From Phoebastria nigripes (Eukaryota; Chordata; Aves; Procellariiformes; Diomedeidae): a DNA stretch of 64,000 bases. The notes below the pieces were generated by a model that was not told where the DNA came from, did no database searches, and saw only the letters and a program-made list of their open reading frames with translations. The position numbers and the translations under genes were made by a program. Shown in pieces: positions 50,901-60,373 of the stretch (positions are counted from its first letter, which is position 1; each line of letters starts with the position of its first letter). The stretch lies in NCBI GenBank assembly GCA_035582835.1, contig JAYKAV010002739.1:471598-535597 (forward strand). The letters run 5' to 3'.

Positions 50901-53900
50901 GACAGATTTAATACTGTTGGAGATAAACCATACTTTTATCCTGAAGATTAGCAGATGCAAGTTACAGCCCGGGATAGTAGCAAGTAACTGGGAGCAGTAA
51001 GTTTTTTCTCTGAGCCCTCCACTCCTTCACATGGGAATGACTTTGCATCAAGCTGGTTTACTTAGAAGTGTTGCTGAAAGGTTTGGATCAATAAGGAGAA
51101 AATGTCTTTCATCAATTACTCATTTTTACTAGTAAGATGACAGTTTCACCAGGTTGGCTACAAAGGCCATGTAAAACCTAACAGTTTGATTTTTGGGATT
51201 AGGATAGTAATCATACTGCCTAGGAGGTCTGCCTGTCAGTAGTGTTTCTGTATGATTTTATTCTGTATCATAAATTACTAGAATTCTAAATATAACTTCT
51301 GTGTTATTTTTACTTTTAAAAAAGTGGATTTTGTACTGAAAGGGTCCCAGTTTGTAATGGATGTTCATGGTTGATGTCAGGTTTTGAAAGTGATAAATCT
51401 GGACTGATTTGCTGTCTTCCATATTTTTCCAAATGCCTTAATTTTCTGCATTTCTACTTCTGCCAGAACTTTAAAAAGAAACAAACCTTCAGCTAAGCAT
51501 GTCACTAATCAAATATTGCCTACTATCTGTTAGCTTTTGCTTTTCTCAGTCCTTTTCATCTTTTAGACTAGACTTCCTGGACAAAAATTCTAAGATGGGT
51601 GTTGTGGTTCTTTAAATGCAGACAAATGTTAATCCTGCCACTTAATGCATTACAAGAAGGAACTCAGATAAAGTGACAACGAGCATAATATAAAGTACTA
51701 TAAGAAAAAAATAGGAAAATGACTGGAAACTCAGGAGGTGCATTGACTTTAAAGAGGCTTATACTTGTTTGGAGAACAGGCATTTATATTAATACCCAAC
51801 CCATGGAGGCTGAAGTATGACTTTTGAAAGGTCCTTTAACTCCTATGTATGTAATGTTAGAGGGTTAATATCTGAATAGATTAGTAAAAAATAAGTGTAT
51901 TAGAAGGTTCTAAAGTAAGTTGTAATAATAAACATTGAAAAGTCTCTGCTGTAGATTAATAGCTACTGTGTACACTGTTTCTAAAATATATCAAAATTTA
52001 AACCTTTGTAGACTTTTCCCTAGTGACTTGTTTGAAATCTTCATTGATATTGGACATTATGTGCGTAATATCAGTGCTTATGAAGAGTTGGTATCAAAGC
52101 TAAATTTATTAAAGGTAAGTAAAAACCTTCATAGCTTTAAGAAGCTGTATTCTTTGCACATTCTTAGCACAACAAAGGCATGAAATATTTTATATTTATT
52201 TATTTGTCATCTAATTTATAACCAGGAGGATGAATTGAAGCAAATTGCTGAAAGTATTGAGAGCATGAATCAGAGTAAGGCACCTACAAAACATATAGGC
52301 AATTATGCAATTTTAGAGCACCTTGGCAGTGGAGCTTTTGGAAGTGTATATAAGGTAAACTTCCCTTTTGACACTAATTTACAGGTTTGAGGGGAGGCTT
52401 CATGAAGAGGGTCTCATATCTATTTTAGGCACTACTGTCCTTTGAATTTCAGTAGGGGAATGCAGGTCCGAAAGGGCCTTTATGGATCTGGGCTTGTTGT
52501 TAGTATTTACTGTGATTTTGTTTGTCCCCTCTTGTATTTGTAAGATTGACCAGTGTATCTCTTAGGTTTCCTACTTTTACTTTCTTCTAATTCCACAAAC
52601 AGCATTTCTGTCTATTGCAAAGGCTAACAAATGTGTGTAAAACCACAGAATTTCAAGCATGTTTTATCTGAAAATCAACACTGGGCACAGTGTTAGTTCA
52701 AACACTGTGGCAAGTTCAGCAGTGTACTGCTAACCTGTATTGTGGGGCTCCAGTTCTTTTGCCTAATCACATCATACACAGAAAAAGTTATGATTGTAGC
52801 TTTTGTGAGACAGGTTTGGACTCTGATAACTAATCTGATGATAGCCATAATAATATCCTTTCTATCCCCATCCTATATTAATTTTACAAGGGTTTTATCT
52901 TTTTCATAGGTTAGAAAACATAATGGACAAAATCTTCTGGCAATGAAAGAAGTCAATTTACACAATCCAGCATTTGGAAAGGACAAAAAAGACAGAGACA
53001 GCAGTGTAAAAAATATTGTCTCTGAATTAACCATCATCAAAGAGCAGGTATGTCTCATGGACTCTAGTTTCATGTATGGGCATTCTGCTGTTAGCATTAT
53101 TGACTGTGAGTTCTCATATAGCAGGGCTTCCAGCAGCTGTTACTATTTTTGTCTCATCAGTACAATATTGGCCCCTTTTACCTGAATGCTGCCAATATTG
53201 AGAACCTTCTTACCTGTAGTGTTAGCAGCAGTGCAAATGCTTGTTATTAAAGATTCTTACTTTCTGTGTTGGCAGTATTTGAACTTTTTTCAGGGATTCT
53301 GTAAATTAAGGTTGTGATAGAAAACTCATGAGTTCCATTTAATGAATTCTTGGGTTTAAAATACAGTGAGAAGATAATCTTTTTTGTAATTGAAAATTAA
53401 AAAACCGGACTGATCATTAGTGTTCTGAGGCTAAGAAAGCCAATACTTTGATGCAGGTGTAATTGCCTGTCTTCAAACTTCGTTTACTCTCTTTCAATTA
53501 TTAAGAGCAGAGTGGGTAGGAATCATGCTGTATTTTCTTCCTGGTTGCTCTAGTAATGTGCAACACTTCTCTGTGTTTGGGGTAGCAGCGAAGGCCTACT
53601 GCACTGCAGTTCGTAAGCAAGTTTGTGGAATTCTTGTGGAATCCTTCCTTCCAATGTGTAGCTAAGCATTATAAATACTGTGCCATCAGTTTAACTATTC
53701 TAAACATCCAAATTTCTTTCCTCATTGTAGCTTTGTCATCCAAATGTTGTACGGTATTATAGAACATTTTTGGAAAGTAAGTATAAATGCAGAGAATTAC
53801 CACACTGTACGTAATGAAGAAATAGAAATACATAATAAAAACACTTGCAGCTTGGAAGGAGTGTATCAAATTTGAGCAATAAATGGTAATATTTTCTTCA

Positions 53901-54858
53901 AGAACTGCTACAGTTCAGACAGGCTTATATTCCTTTAACATTGAAAAAATGGTGAGAAATAGTATTTATATTTGTTTATCTATCAGTAAAACTAGATGCA
54001 ATGTAAACATGTAGAAAGCATCATTCTCATCCTATAGAGTTAAGGATCCAAAATTTACAACTGGAATGCTAAGTGGGGAGAAAAGCTATAGTGACTAGTA
54101 GAATGAATGATAGAGATTACTCAGCCATATTGCCTTAATTTTCTTTTTTATAAAGAGTTAGCTACATACACCTGCCCACTGAGTGATTATCAGGCAGTGA
54201 ATTCCTTATAGTTGCTGTGATATAAATTGAGGAAAAAATAGAATAACAAGGAGTAGAACTACGATTAAAATGTACTTGTCTGTACAAATAAATTTTTAAA
54301 AAGTAAAAAATAACACCTTGTAAAATATATTTTAATATATATTAATTTTATATATATATATTATATCAAATACTCTATTTTCAAATGCCTTATGTATAAA
54401 TGTAATGTTCTATTAATTCATTTTCTTTTATGTAGATGACAGATTGTATGTAGTCATGGAGCTCATAGAGGGAGTGCCATTGGGAGAACACTTTCACTCT
54501 TTGAAGCAAAAGCAACAACAGTTTACAGAAGAAAGAATATGGCATATATTTATTCAAGTAAGGGCCTCCATTTTTTTTGTTACCAGGACTTTCCTGCATG
54601 TAATTACTAGCACTGTTTATGTTTGTTAGGCTAATAAATGACAAAGTAATGCTTATTATATCAAGCACTAATATCAGATATGAATTTATTTTTTTGTGCC
54701 TTTATTGAGGTTGTAGTTAAGAATCTCTGTAAGGCTCTTTCTGTTTGTTTTTAAGCTTTGTCTAGCCCTTCGTTATTTGCATAAAGACAAAAGGATTGTT
54801 CATCGAGATCTCACTCCGAACAATGTCATGCTGGGGGATAAAGACAAAGTTACAATTA
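29844..54858 (+). CDS. NEK10: NEK10 NIMA-related kinase 10, N-terminal 672 codons
   Basis: Serine/threonine (reported dual-specificity) kinase of the NIMA family, linked in mammals to motile-cilium function and to DNA-damage signalling. Twenty-one coding exons (each listed below) splice with GT-AG borders into 2,017 bp of open frame. Residues 1-100 form a low-complexity N-terminus (MPDQDKKLKSTEKAADKK). About 110-460 form an all-helical armadillo-like region (LLRLLCAESQIKEQV, GVPVLLSLLHSDHIKLLW, IRIWGGIKQLLHILQG). Residues 480-516 look helical. The kinase domain starts near 520, with glycine loop GSGAFG 527-532, AMK lysine 549, helix-C Glu 575, hinge region VVMELIEG 603-610 and HRDLTPNN 654-661. 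Asp656 and Asn661 are intact. The DFG exon and the C-terminal half lie right of the window. Human NEK10 is about 1,170 residues and, like this gene, places the kinase centrally. Confidence 0.96.
30244..30304 (+). CDS. NEK10: NEK10 exon, residues 25-45
   Basis: Acceptor TTTTATCCTAG, donor CAACAG/GTATTT. It encodes RDYSDLKRLQSLLNVQSNNQ and the following Q. The 936-bp intron after it contains a T run near 30475-30492 and an unexplained 75-codon frame. Confidence 0.93.
31241..31371 (+). CDS. NEK10: NEK10 exon, residues 46-88
   Basis: Acceptor TACTCCTTAG, donor TTTAG/GTAAAA. It encodes LPAIHFESSQTSMTRAW, then NPHGQWQESTEAVELENF. The last part is strongly NEK10-like. The donor runs straight into a 15-base A tract. 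The next intron is 504 bp. Confidence 0.94.
31876..31974 (+). CDS. NEK10: NEK10 exon, residues 89-121
   Basis: Acceptor TTCCTTATTAG, donor TGCAG/GTCAGT. It encodes SVTYKNERNFSKHPKHKLF and QEIFTALVKNRLTC. The 2,762-bp intron that follows includes 33847-34059, an open frame with no recognised homology. Nothing else was seen there. Confidence 0.95.
34737..34821 (+). CDS. NEK10: NEK10 exon, residues 122-150
   Basis: Acceptor CTTTTACAG, donor TATCAG/GTCAGT. It encodes REWVNQAPSIHFLRVLICL and RLLVRDPCYQ, the first helices of the armadillo-like region. The next intron is 784 bp, T-rich near its acceptor. Confidence 0.95.
35606..35647 (+). CDS. NEK10: NEK10 micro-exon, residues 151-164
   Basis: A 42-bp phase-0 exon, acceptor TTCCTTTTAG, donor CTCAG/GTAGAA. 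It encodes EMLHSLGGIENLAQ. Skipping it would keep frame. The 2,151-bp intron after it holds a 144-codon minus-strand open frame (36399-36833) rejected as chance, a G-run at 36913 and an A-run at 37320-37332. Confidence 0.94.
37799..37877 (+). CDS. NEK10: NEK10 exon, residues 165-190
   Basis: Acceptor CCTACTTGTAG, donor GACAT/GTAAGT. It encodes YMETVANGYLDYGEEQHNVD and KLVNMT, with the last codon split (T then AC). The next intron is 353 bp. Confidence 0.95.
38231..38298 (+). CDS. NEK10: NEK10 exon, residues 191-213
   Basis: Acceptor TGTTCCATAG, donor CATAAA/GTAAGT. It encodes YIFQKLAAVKDQREWVIASG and AHK, an armadillo-type helix pair. The 1,081-bp intron after it shows nothing recognised. 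Confidence 0.95.
39380..39459 (+). CDS. NEK10: NEK10 exon, residues 214-239
   Basis: Acceptor GATTTTCTAG, donor GAAAG/GTAGGT. It encodes TLVNLLSARHSNVLLGALLA and LTSLAE, a typical armadillo repeat helix pattern. The 1,176-bp intron after it is AT-rich. Confidence 0.95.
40636..40722 (+). CDS. NEK10: NEK10 exon, residues 240-268
   Basis: Acceptor AATTTGTAG, donor AAAAG/GTGAGA. It encodes SPECREKISELTIVENLLV and ILHEYDLLSK. The 1,406-bp intron after it contains a locally GC-richer patch at 41813-41905 that I cannot assign. Confidence 0.95.
42129..42353 (+). CDS. NEK10: NEK10 exon, residues 269-343, armadillo core
   Basis: The largest NEK10 exon here (225 bp). Acceptor GATTTTTTTTAG, donor CAGGG/GTAGGT. 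It encodes LTAELLRLLCAESQIKEQV, YEGVPVLLSLLHSDHIKLLW, SIVWILVQLCEDPETSVEI and RIWGGIKQLLHILQ, consistent with two armadillo-like repeats. The following 1,081-bp intron carries a solo LTR. Confidence 0.97.
42542..43136 (-). mobile_element. Solo LTR, avian ERVL-like, antisense in NEK10 intron
   Basis: The block runs from TGTCATGGTTTAACCCCAGC to CAAAACCAGCACA, so on the minus strand it starts TGTGCTGG and ends CCATGACA, with TG/CA termini. On that sense strand it has a TATAAA box (42855-42860 as TTTATA), a TGACGTCA palindrome just upstream (42870-42877) and an ATTAAA poly(A) signal (42668-42673 as TTTAAT). Flanks ATATT and ATACT match at 4 of 5, suggesting a decayed 5-bp target duplication. No internal viral genes are present. 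It is a different family from the LTRs at 808 and 44384. Confidence 0.85.
43435..43574 (+). CDS. NEK10: NEK10 exon, residues 344-390
   Basis: Acceptor TTTTTTTCAG, donor AAGCAG/GTAGGT. It encodes ERNLVSDRSSVGSLSSANA, AGRIQHLHLSDDLSPDEM and QENTFSLQ, a serine-rich linker between armadillo blocks and a plausible phosphorylation-rich segment. The 1,663-bp intron that follows contains the LTR at 44384-45179. Confidence 0.95.
44384..45179 (+). mobile_element. Solo LTR, ERVL-like, plus orientation
   Basis: An inverted, internally deleted relative of the LTR at 808-2003. It runs TGTATTGGGTGTGGATGGC to GGTTAACCCACCACG, about 800 bp against 1.2 kb. An AATAAA signal is at 44990-44995, in sense with NEK10, followed by a T-rich stretch and the conserved AAGTCAAGTCTGTTTTGCC block. 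Flanking CCTTC (44379-44383) and CCATC (45180-45184) match at 4 of 5, consistent with a 5-bp target duplication. There is no coding content. Confidence 0.82.
45238..45299 (+). CDS. NEK10: NEK10 exon, residues 391-411
   Basis: Acceptor TTTATTCTAG, donor TACAG/GTAGGA. It encodes ACCAAITELVLNETNAYQVV and Q. Its acceptor is only 58 bp beyond the end of the plus-strand LTR. The 2,242-bp intron after it shows no recognised element. Confidence 0.95.
47542..47619 (+). CDS. NEK10: NEK10 exon, residues 412-437
   Basis: Acceptor CTGTTTCCAG, donor TTACAG/GTAACT. A phase-0, 26-codon exon encoding ANGIYTIAKLIFPNKERNAE and KANLLQ. The 2,929-bp intron after it holds two small tandem duplications (49632-49714 and 49978-50021) and an A-run at 50048-50063. 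Confidence 0.95.
49632..49714. repeat. 38-bp tandem duplication
   Basis: TTATCAC recurs at 49632, 49670 and 49708. The two full 38-bp units (TTATCACTAAGGCACAGTTA versus TTATCACTAAAACACAGTTA at their starts, both ending CTAAATAGGG plus one base) differ at a few positions. Confidence 0.9.
49978..50021. repeat. 22-bp tandem duplication
   Basis: GAAACTAAGGTACATAAAGA is followed directly by GAAACTGAGGTACCTAAAGA, period 22 bp, with two mismatches over those 20 bases. Confidence 0.85.
50549..50613 (+). CDS. NEK10: NEK10 exon, residues 438-458
   Basis: Acceptor TTCCTGCTGTAG, donor AAAAG/GTACGT. It encodes CYAFRALRFLFSMERNRHIF and K, with the next R split. The 1,398-bp intron after it shows nothing recognised. 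Confidence 0.95.
52012..52114 (+). CDS. NEK10: NEK10 exon, residues 459-493
   Basis: Acceptor AAACCTTTGTAG, donor TTAAAG/GTAAGT. It encodes RLFPSDLFEIFIDIGHYVR, NISAYEELVSKLNLLK, the last helices before the kinase domain. The next intron is only 111 bp, the shortest seen in the gene. Confidence 0.95.
52226..52354 (+). CDS. NEK10: NEK10 exon, residues 494-536, kinase start and glycine loop
   Basis: Acceptor TATAACCAG, donor TATAAG/GTAAAC. It encodes a charged helix EDELKQIAESIESMNQ, then GNYAILEHLGSGAFGSVYK with the nucleotide-binding loop GxGxFG at 527-532. The next intron is 555 bp. Confidence 0.97.
52910..53047 (+). CDS. NEK10: NEK10 exon, residues 537-582, VAIK-type lysine and helix C
   Basis: Acceptor TTTTTCATAG, donor GAGCAG/GTATGT. 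It encodes VRKHNGQNLLAMKEVNL with the ATP-anchoring Lys549, then NPAFGKDKKDRDSSVKN, a NEK10-specific insertion, and IVSELTIIKEQ with the helix-C Glu575. The next intron is 683 bp. Confidence 0.97.
53731..53776 (+). CDS. NEK10: NEK10 exon, residues 583-597
   Basis: A 46-bp exon, acceptor CCTCATTGTAG, donor GGAAA/GTAAGT. It encodes LCHPNVVRYYRTFLE, the HPNIV-type strand motif of NIMA kinases. The next intron is 659 bp and ends in an AT-rich stretch (54317-54366). Confidence 0.95.
54317..54366. repeat. AT-rich low-complexity tract
   Basis: A TA-alternating stretch (TATATTTTAATATATATT, TATATATATATTATAT) in a NEK10 intron, about 70 bp upstream of the 54436 acceptor. Confidence 0.85.
54436..54557 (+). 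CDS. NEK10: NEK10 exon, residues 598-638, hinge
   Basis: Acceptor TTTTATGTAG, donor ATTCAA/GTAAGG. It encodes NDRLYVVMELIEGVPLGEHF, HSLKQKQQQFTEERIWHIF and IQ, spanning the hinge and helix D, with a glutamine-rich insert. The next intron is 198 bp. Confidence 0.96.
54756..54858 (+). CDS. NEK10: NEK10 exon, residues 639-672, catalytic loop
   Basis: Acceptor TGTTTTTAAG, donor ACAATTA/GTAAGT. It encodes LCLALRYLHKDKRIVHRD and LTPNNVMLGDKDKVTI. HRD (654-656) and Asn661 are present. Thr658 stands where most Ser/Thr kinases have Lys (HRDLKPxN). The exon ends with one base (A) of a codon, compatible with the DFG exon beginning CA-GAT-TTT, but that exon is not in the window. Confidence 0.96.
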
Positions 54859-57800
54859 GTAAGTAGAACTACTTTACTTGAACAGAATTTCCCATCATCT
54901 ACGTGAGTAGAATTTCTTTACTGAAACTCTCAGAAGGTTTCAGATTCCCAGACGTCGGTCACCATACTTGGAAGCTAGTAAACTATTACATTATTATACT
55001 GTTGTCTAAAATAATTGCTAATGCAGATTTTGTGATCATTGCGACCTGGTGTCATCAGCCATGACTATACTTTTTGCAGCTATGTATGTCAAATATGACA
55101 GAGGAGATTATTTAGCCCTAAAAAAATTAAACTGTAGTTATGCTTCAAGGCATGTTTTTATTTAAACCAGCAAGAATATCGAGATAACCAGATTAGATAA
55201 CAAGTGCTAATGAACATACAAAGTACAACAGCCACCTGTTCTATTCCATTTCTCCCATGCAATTGTTTAGTACCCATCAGTTGTTCCCAGTGATCAGCTG
55301 CAGTGAGGTGCTATTTGTCTAAGCCTGCAGTAGTGAATATTCTTGACCTATACTTCTATAATCTCTGCAGTGTGGAGGAAGCAGCCTAGGCAGGTTTCGG
55401 GATAGGCTTTGAAAGCAGTATATGTGTGAACAGTACTCCAAATTATGACAAAGTTTTACTCTTTGAGTGAATTAATACAATCTGGTACACACAGCAAGCC
55501 TTACAGGCAATTCAGATACTGCAGTTTTAAAGTTCTCAAAGAACTACTGCATACTTTCTTACTGCTCATGACACAGAACTAAATAAACAATTTGAATACT
55601 GCAGAATCGTTGTGAGAAGTCTTGATGCAAAAATCAATCTCTCTTCTTTAAAAATAACAGCGAAGTGTAGACATATGCACACACCCAACCATAAAACACT
55701 CAGCTGAATAGGCAAATATATTTAGCAACTGTTATTTTATAGTAAATATTTATAACTGATGATGTACATACTTAAATTCATTCATTATTAAATTCTATGT
55801 GCTAAAAAGCTCTGGTTCTTAGTAATGATATAGTTTTGAAAGAAGGTGATTTAATGGAGCATTTGTCCCTGAGTGATGAAAATAAATATTCAGAATATTA
55901 TTTTAAAGTATCATACAGTTGTGTTTTATATCAACATACTGCCACTGAGGGGCACTCTTGTCTTGATTTACCACCTTTGCCTTACCTCTGGTCCAATCTA
56001 GATACATAGATGTGTAAATATACTTTCAAATGTAAGCTCAAAATTGCCCTTGAAAAGCATTTCTGTTTCTGTCAAAGATTTACAGGAGTTGAGGAAAATT
56101 GGAAAAACTGAAAATTACTTTAACCATTTCTACAGTGATTGGTTCAAAACTACTGCAATATTTAAACAAACACTTTATTTAGTACTTTAGTTAGTACCAG
56201 TGTATATTGAATTTTCGGAGGGTGCTGAAGACCTTTTATCTATTACTTCTGAATTTTACTGAGCCTTGTTGTTTTACAACCTTAATGAAATTAAGAATAA
56301 TTTACTTTCTTTCCAATGATAGTAAATATGTACTGTATTGATGCATGCTGTGGTATTATGCCTAACTCATACAGTCGATGTATGCCAAAGACTGGAGCAT
56401 TTGCGATCCTGATAATTATATCTCACAGTATTTGTGGATAAGTGTACTATCCACTTAAGAATTTCAAGTGGTTCTAGATGAAAGTTAATGCAAAATGTCA
56501 GATGAAGGTGGAAGCCTATACTCAAATATTGAGAAACCTTAAATCTGCCTCTGCAGTGAATTTAACCTGTCAGCTTTTATAAAAGGAGAGGATCTGCTCT
56601 AAGATCTACTCAGAACTGTAGTTGCATGTTTACAAGCTGCACAGTCATCCTAAAGAGAGACAGTTCAATTTTCTGTGTCTTTCAAACGTCAAAATTGTCC
56701 AAAACTTGTCTCGATCTAGCTAGAGTAATACTGCTGTGGGCTACCTGTGAAGCAGTGTTGTGCGACTACGTCATTAAGATATGGCCTCTGATGGTCCAAA
56801 TTATTTTGCTTCGTAAAAGAAGCTTGTATATCTTACAATGCTGCTCTTTTTTCTTTTCCTCAGTCAGTCCTTCTGGAAATAGTAACTCTTGTTAATCTTC
56901 TGCTATGAGAATCTGCAGGCTGACAATATAACAAAGGCAGCTTATTCCTCTGTAACTAACGTTCTTCAAATATGTTGTCTTTAGAGAGGTGCCTTAGTTT
57001 CAGACTCTCATGGTAGATTTTGACTAAAAAAAAAAAAAAAATAAAGTGAGCAATACACTGGAGCAAAGTGCTTCTATAGGCTGAGACTTTCATTCTGTAC
57101 TGTGTGTGGCTATGCAGCAGCCCCAACAATGAACTACTTTAAGAAAGTTCTGGGACCCACAGGTAGGCATTTCTCACCATGAATGTGAGAACTGAGCCAC
57201 TCATGTTCCAAATCCCATGAAGGCCTCTCATACAGTTTCTGAGTATATGTTGGTTGAAAAGGAAAGGAGTGCATAGTGTGGGAGACATTCCCACCTTGCT
57301 GTCAGCACAGAAAAAAATAAACCTGCTAAAGAATTGTGCTTCCTTGTCCTGAAGTCATGGAGAAATTGCTACATACAGGTGGCCCTTGTAGAACAATTCC
57401 AGCAGAACTTGGTAGGCAGGAACCTATGGTGAAAGGTGGCTGAAAACTGGAATTCATACAGGCAGAGAACTCTGCTACTGGCCTGGCACAATATAAGATT
57501 AAGCTATGAGGGGCCTTTTCTAGAAATGGTCTCTGAATATCATCTCTATAGGTTTTACTGAAAAAAGAATACCTGAGGTAATAGTAGGAAGAATTTTTTA
57601 ATCTGTATATTCACACTGTGTTTTCTTTTTCTTAAATATTGAGTGTGATCAGACACTATCCTTATCCAGGTCTTTGTTTATTGTTTTGTTTTTAAACTTA
57701 TGCAAGATACAAATGAAAGTCCTAAGCCCAGGAGGTGCTTCATTCTAATGTGAAGATTATATAACTTCCTTTGCATTTTCTATGACATCTTTTACACATG

Positions 57801-58534
57801 TCAATTAAATCTGAATTATCCCAATCTTTTTCAGGCTCTTTTAAGTCGTGTGTTGTTGCAAATGGAAACGGACACTTACAATCTGATCCTAGCCAGGCTA
57901 GTGGTGATATAAGATCTCTGTTTCTGACTGTAGAGAACTTTAAGCATGCTGCTGTTATGTAGTCTCTGGAACTACCCACCCTACTCATTTGTTCTGTTTC
58001 ATCTCTGACATAAATTTGATAGGAAGGGGGCCATAACTACCATCTCTTATATGTTGGTACAGCATTTAATCATAATTGGTTGAGCTACAAATGCTATGAA
58101 AATATAAATATTAAATCATACTCACCTGCAATTTCATAAAACCTCTCCTTCTAAATTGGTAGAAAGGTGTTACTTAAATTGGACATCTCTGATCAGGTTG
58201 AATGTCTGATTTATAATTTCTGACACAAAAAAAAAAAAGTAGAATTTTAGGCACAGCCTGAATGAAAGTTGTTTTGTCTAGGGTTTTAGAGATTCATTGA
58301 ACCAATATTATCTGTGGCTTTCAGTTTAATCTGCCCAGCCTTTTGATTTAAGACAGTGAGAAGTTACAGATTTCTGAATTTAAAATGTGTATCTGCTCTT
58401 ATTGCAGGTATTTTTTACTGCAGCTGCATTTTGCTTCTAGCNCAGCGTATTTCTGTCTAGAGGTCCATAGCTGCATCTGCTTGTAGGACAAAACAGAAGA
58501 CTCTGTATATCATCAGATATACAGAGAGAATTTT
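54859..58534 (+). other. NEK10: NEK10 intron, no feature recognised
   Basis: The start of an intron of at least 9.1 kb. I looked for the exon coding the DFG activation segment and found no GAYTTYGG match with splice sites. An A-run lies at 57027-57041 and another at 58228-58239. Isolated open frames at 56626-56895 (plus) and 57740-57988 (minus) have no family resemblance. Confidence 0.6.
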
Positions 58535-60373
58535 TTTGCAGAGAGAAAAATTTATTGCAGAGAGAAAAATCAGAAAGGCAAAAGCCCAGCTAGAACGCAA
58601 TCTGGCCACTGTCGTGAGAGACAACAAAAAATGTTTTTACGAATATATTAATGACAAAAAGAGAGCCAAGGAGAATCTCCATCCTTTATTGGATGCGGGG
58701 GGGAACATTGCCACCGAGGATGAGGAAAAGGCTGAGGTACTTAACGCCTTCTTTGCCTCAGTCTTTAATAGTCAGACCAGTTATCCTCAGGGTATTCAGC
58801 CCCCTGAACTGGAAGACGGGGGCGGTGAGCAGGATAAACCCCCCATAATCCTAGAGGAAGCAGTTAACAACCTGCTATGCCACCTGGATGCTCACAAGTC
58901 TGTGGGGCCGGATGGGATCCACCCGAGAGTGCTGAGGGAGCTGGCGGAGNNNNNNNNNNNNNNNNNNNNNNNNNNNNNNNNNNNNNNNNNNNNNNNNNNN
59001 NNNNNNNNNNNNNNNNNNNNNNNNNNNNNNNNNNNNNNNNNNNNNNNNNNNNNNNNNNNNNNNNNNNNNNNNNNNNNNNNNNNNNNNNNNNNNNNNNNNN
59101 NNNNNNNNNNNNNNNNNNNNNNNNNNNNNNNNNNNNNNNNNNNNNNNNNNNNNNNNNNNNNNNNNNNNNNNNNNNNNNNNNNNNNNNNNNNNNNNNNNNN
59201 NNNNNNNNNNNNNNNNNNNNNNNNNNNNNNNNNNNNNNNNNNNNNNNNNNNNNNNNNNNNNNNNNNNNNNNNNNNNNNNNNNNNNNNNNNNNNNNNNNNN
59301 NNNNNNNNNNNNNNNNNNNNNNNNNNNNNNNNNNNNNNNNNNNNNNNNNNNNNNNNNNNNNNNNNNNNNNNNNNNNNNNNNNNNNNNNNNNNNNNNNNNN
59401 NNNNNNNNNNNNNNNNNNNNNNNNNNNNNNNNNNNNNNNNNNNNNNNNNNNNNNNNNNNNNNNNNNNNNNNNNNNNNNNNNNNNNNNNNNNNNNNNNNNN
59501 NNNNNNNNNNNNNNNNNNNNNNNNNNNNNNNNNNNNNNNNNNNNNNNNNNNNNNNNNNNNNNNNNNNNNNNNNNNNNNNNNNNNNNNNNNNNNNNNNNNN
59601 NNNNNNNNNNNNNNNNNNNNNNNNNNNNNNNNNNNNNNNNNNNNNNNNNNNNNNNNNNNNNNNNNNNNNNNNNNNNNNNNNNNNNNNNNNNNNNNNNNNN
59701 NNNNNNNNNNNNNNNNNNNNNNNNNNNNNNNNNNNNNNNNNNNNNNNNNNNNNNNNNNNNNNNNNNNNNNNNNNNNNNNNNNNNNNNNNNNNNNNNNNNN
59801 NNNNNNNNNNNNNNNNNNNNNNNNNNNNNNNNNNNNNNNNNNNNCCTTGAATACTGTGTTCAGTTTTGGGCCCCTCACTACAAGAAGGACATTGAGGTGC
59901 TGGAGCGTGTCCAGAGGAGGGCAACGAAGCTGGTGAAGGGTCTGGAGAGCAAGTCTTATGAGGAGAGGCTGAGGGAACTGGGGTTGTTTAGCCTGGAAAA
60001 GAGGAGGCTGAGGGGAGACCTTATTGCTCTCTACAACTACCTGAAAGGAGGTTGCAGCAAGGTGGGTGTTGGTCTCTTCTCACAAGCAACTAGCGATAGG
60101 ATGAGAGGAAATGGCCTCAAGTTGCGCCAGGGAAGGTTTAGATTGGACCTTAGGAAAAATTTCTTCACTGAAAGAGTGGTTAAACATTGGACCAGGCTGC
60201 CCAGGGAAGTGGTGGAGTCACCATCCCTGGAAGTATTTAAAAGANNTGTAGATGAGGCACTTAGAGACATGGTTTGGTGGGCATGGTGGTGTTGGGTTGA
60301 CGGTTGGACTTGATGATCTTAGAGGTCTTTTCCAGCCTTAATGATTCTATGATTCTATTCTATGATTCTATGA
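58535..60373 (+). mobile_element. CR1 LINE, partial ORF2 with RT core in a gap
   Basis: Plus-strand CR1. The left part (58539-58949) encodes the region between endonuclease and reverse transcriptase plus the start of RT: AKAQLERNLATVVRDNKKC, FYEYINDKKRAKENLHPLL, EKAEVLNAFFASVFNSQTSY and SVGPDGIHPRVLRELAE. After 895 Ns the right part (59845 on) encodes the C-terminus: [63 protein letters not shown]. The 3' end is the ATTCTATGA repeat ending at 60373. Both flanks are open, which suggests a relatively young copy. It is 5'-truncated near 58539, so it lacks the endonuclease and is not autonomous. Confidence 0.95.
58950..59844. other. Assembly gap (895 N)
   Basis: The run of Ns replaces the reverse-transcriptase catalytic region of the CR1. 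The frames on either side differ by two bases if the gap length is taken literally, so the length is probably an estimate. The long open frames reported across it are artefacts. Confidence 0.99.

Noticed and set aside
55018..55035. Possible DFG exon (AGATTTTGTGATC)
   Set aside because: The third codon is not glycine, there is no acceptor in frame, and the following residues do not match a NEK activation segment.
58536..58570. Apparent 16-bp direct repeat (TTGCAGAGAGAAAAAT twice) at the CR1 left junction, possible target duplication
   Set aside because: The two copies fall within the natural CR1 coding sequence (QREKFIAERKI), and CR1 does not normally make target-site duplications.
58875..59924. 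Long open frames of 328-478 codons on both strands
   Set aside because: Most of their length is the 895-N gap translated as X. Only the CR1 ORF2 flanks on the plus strand are real.
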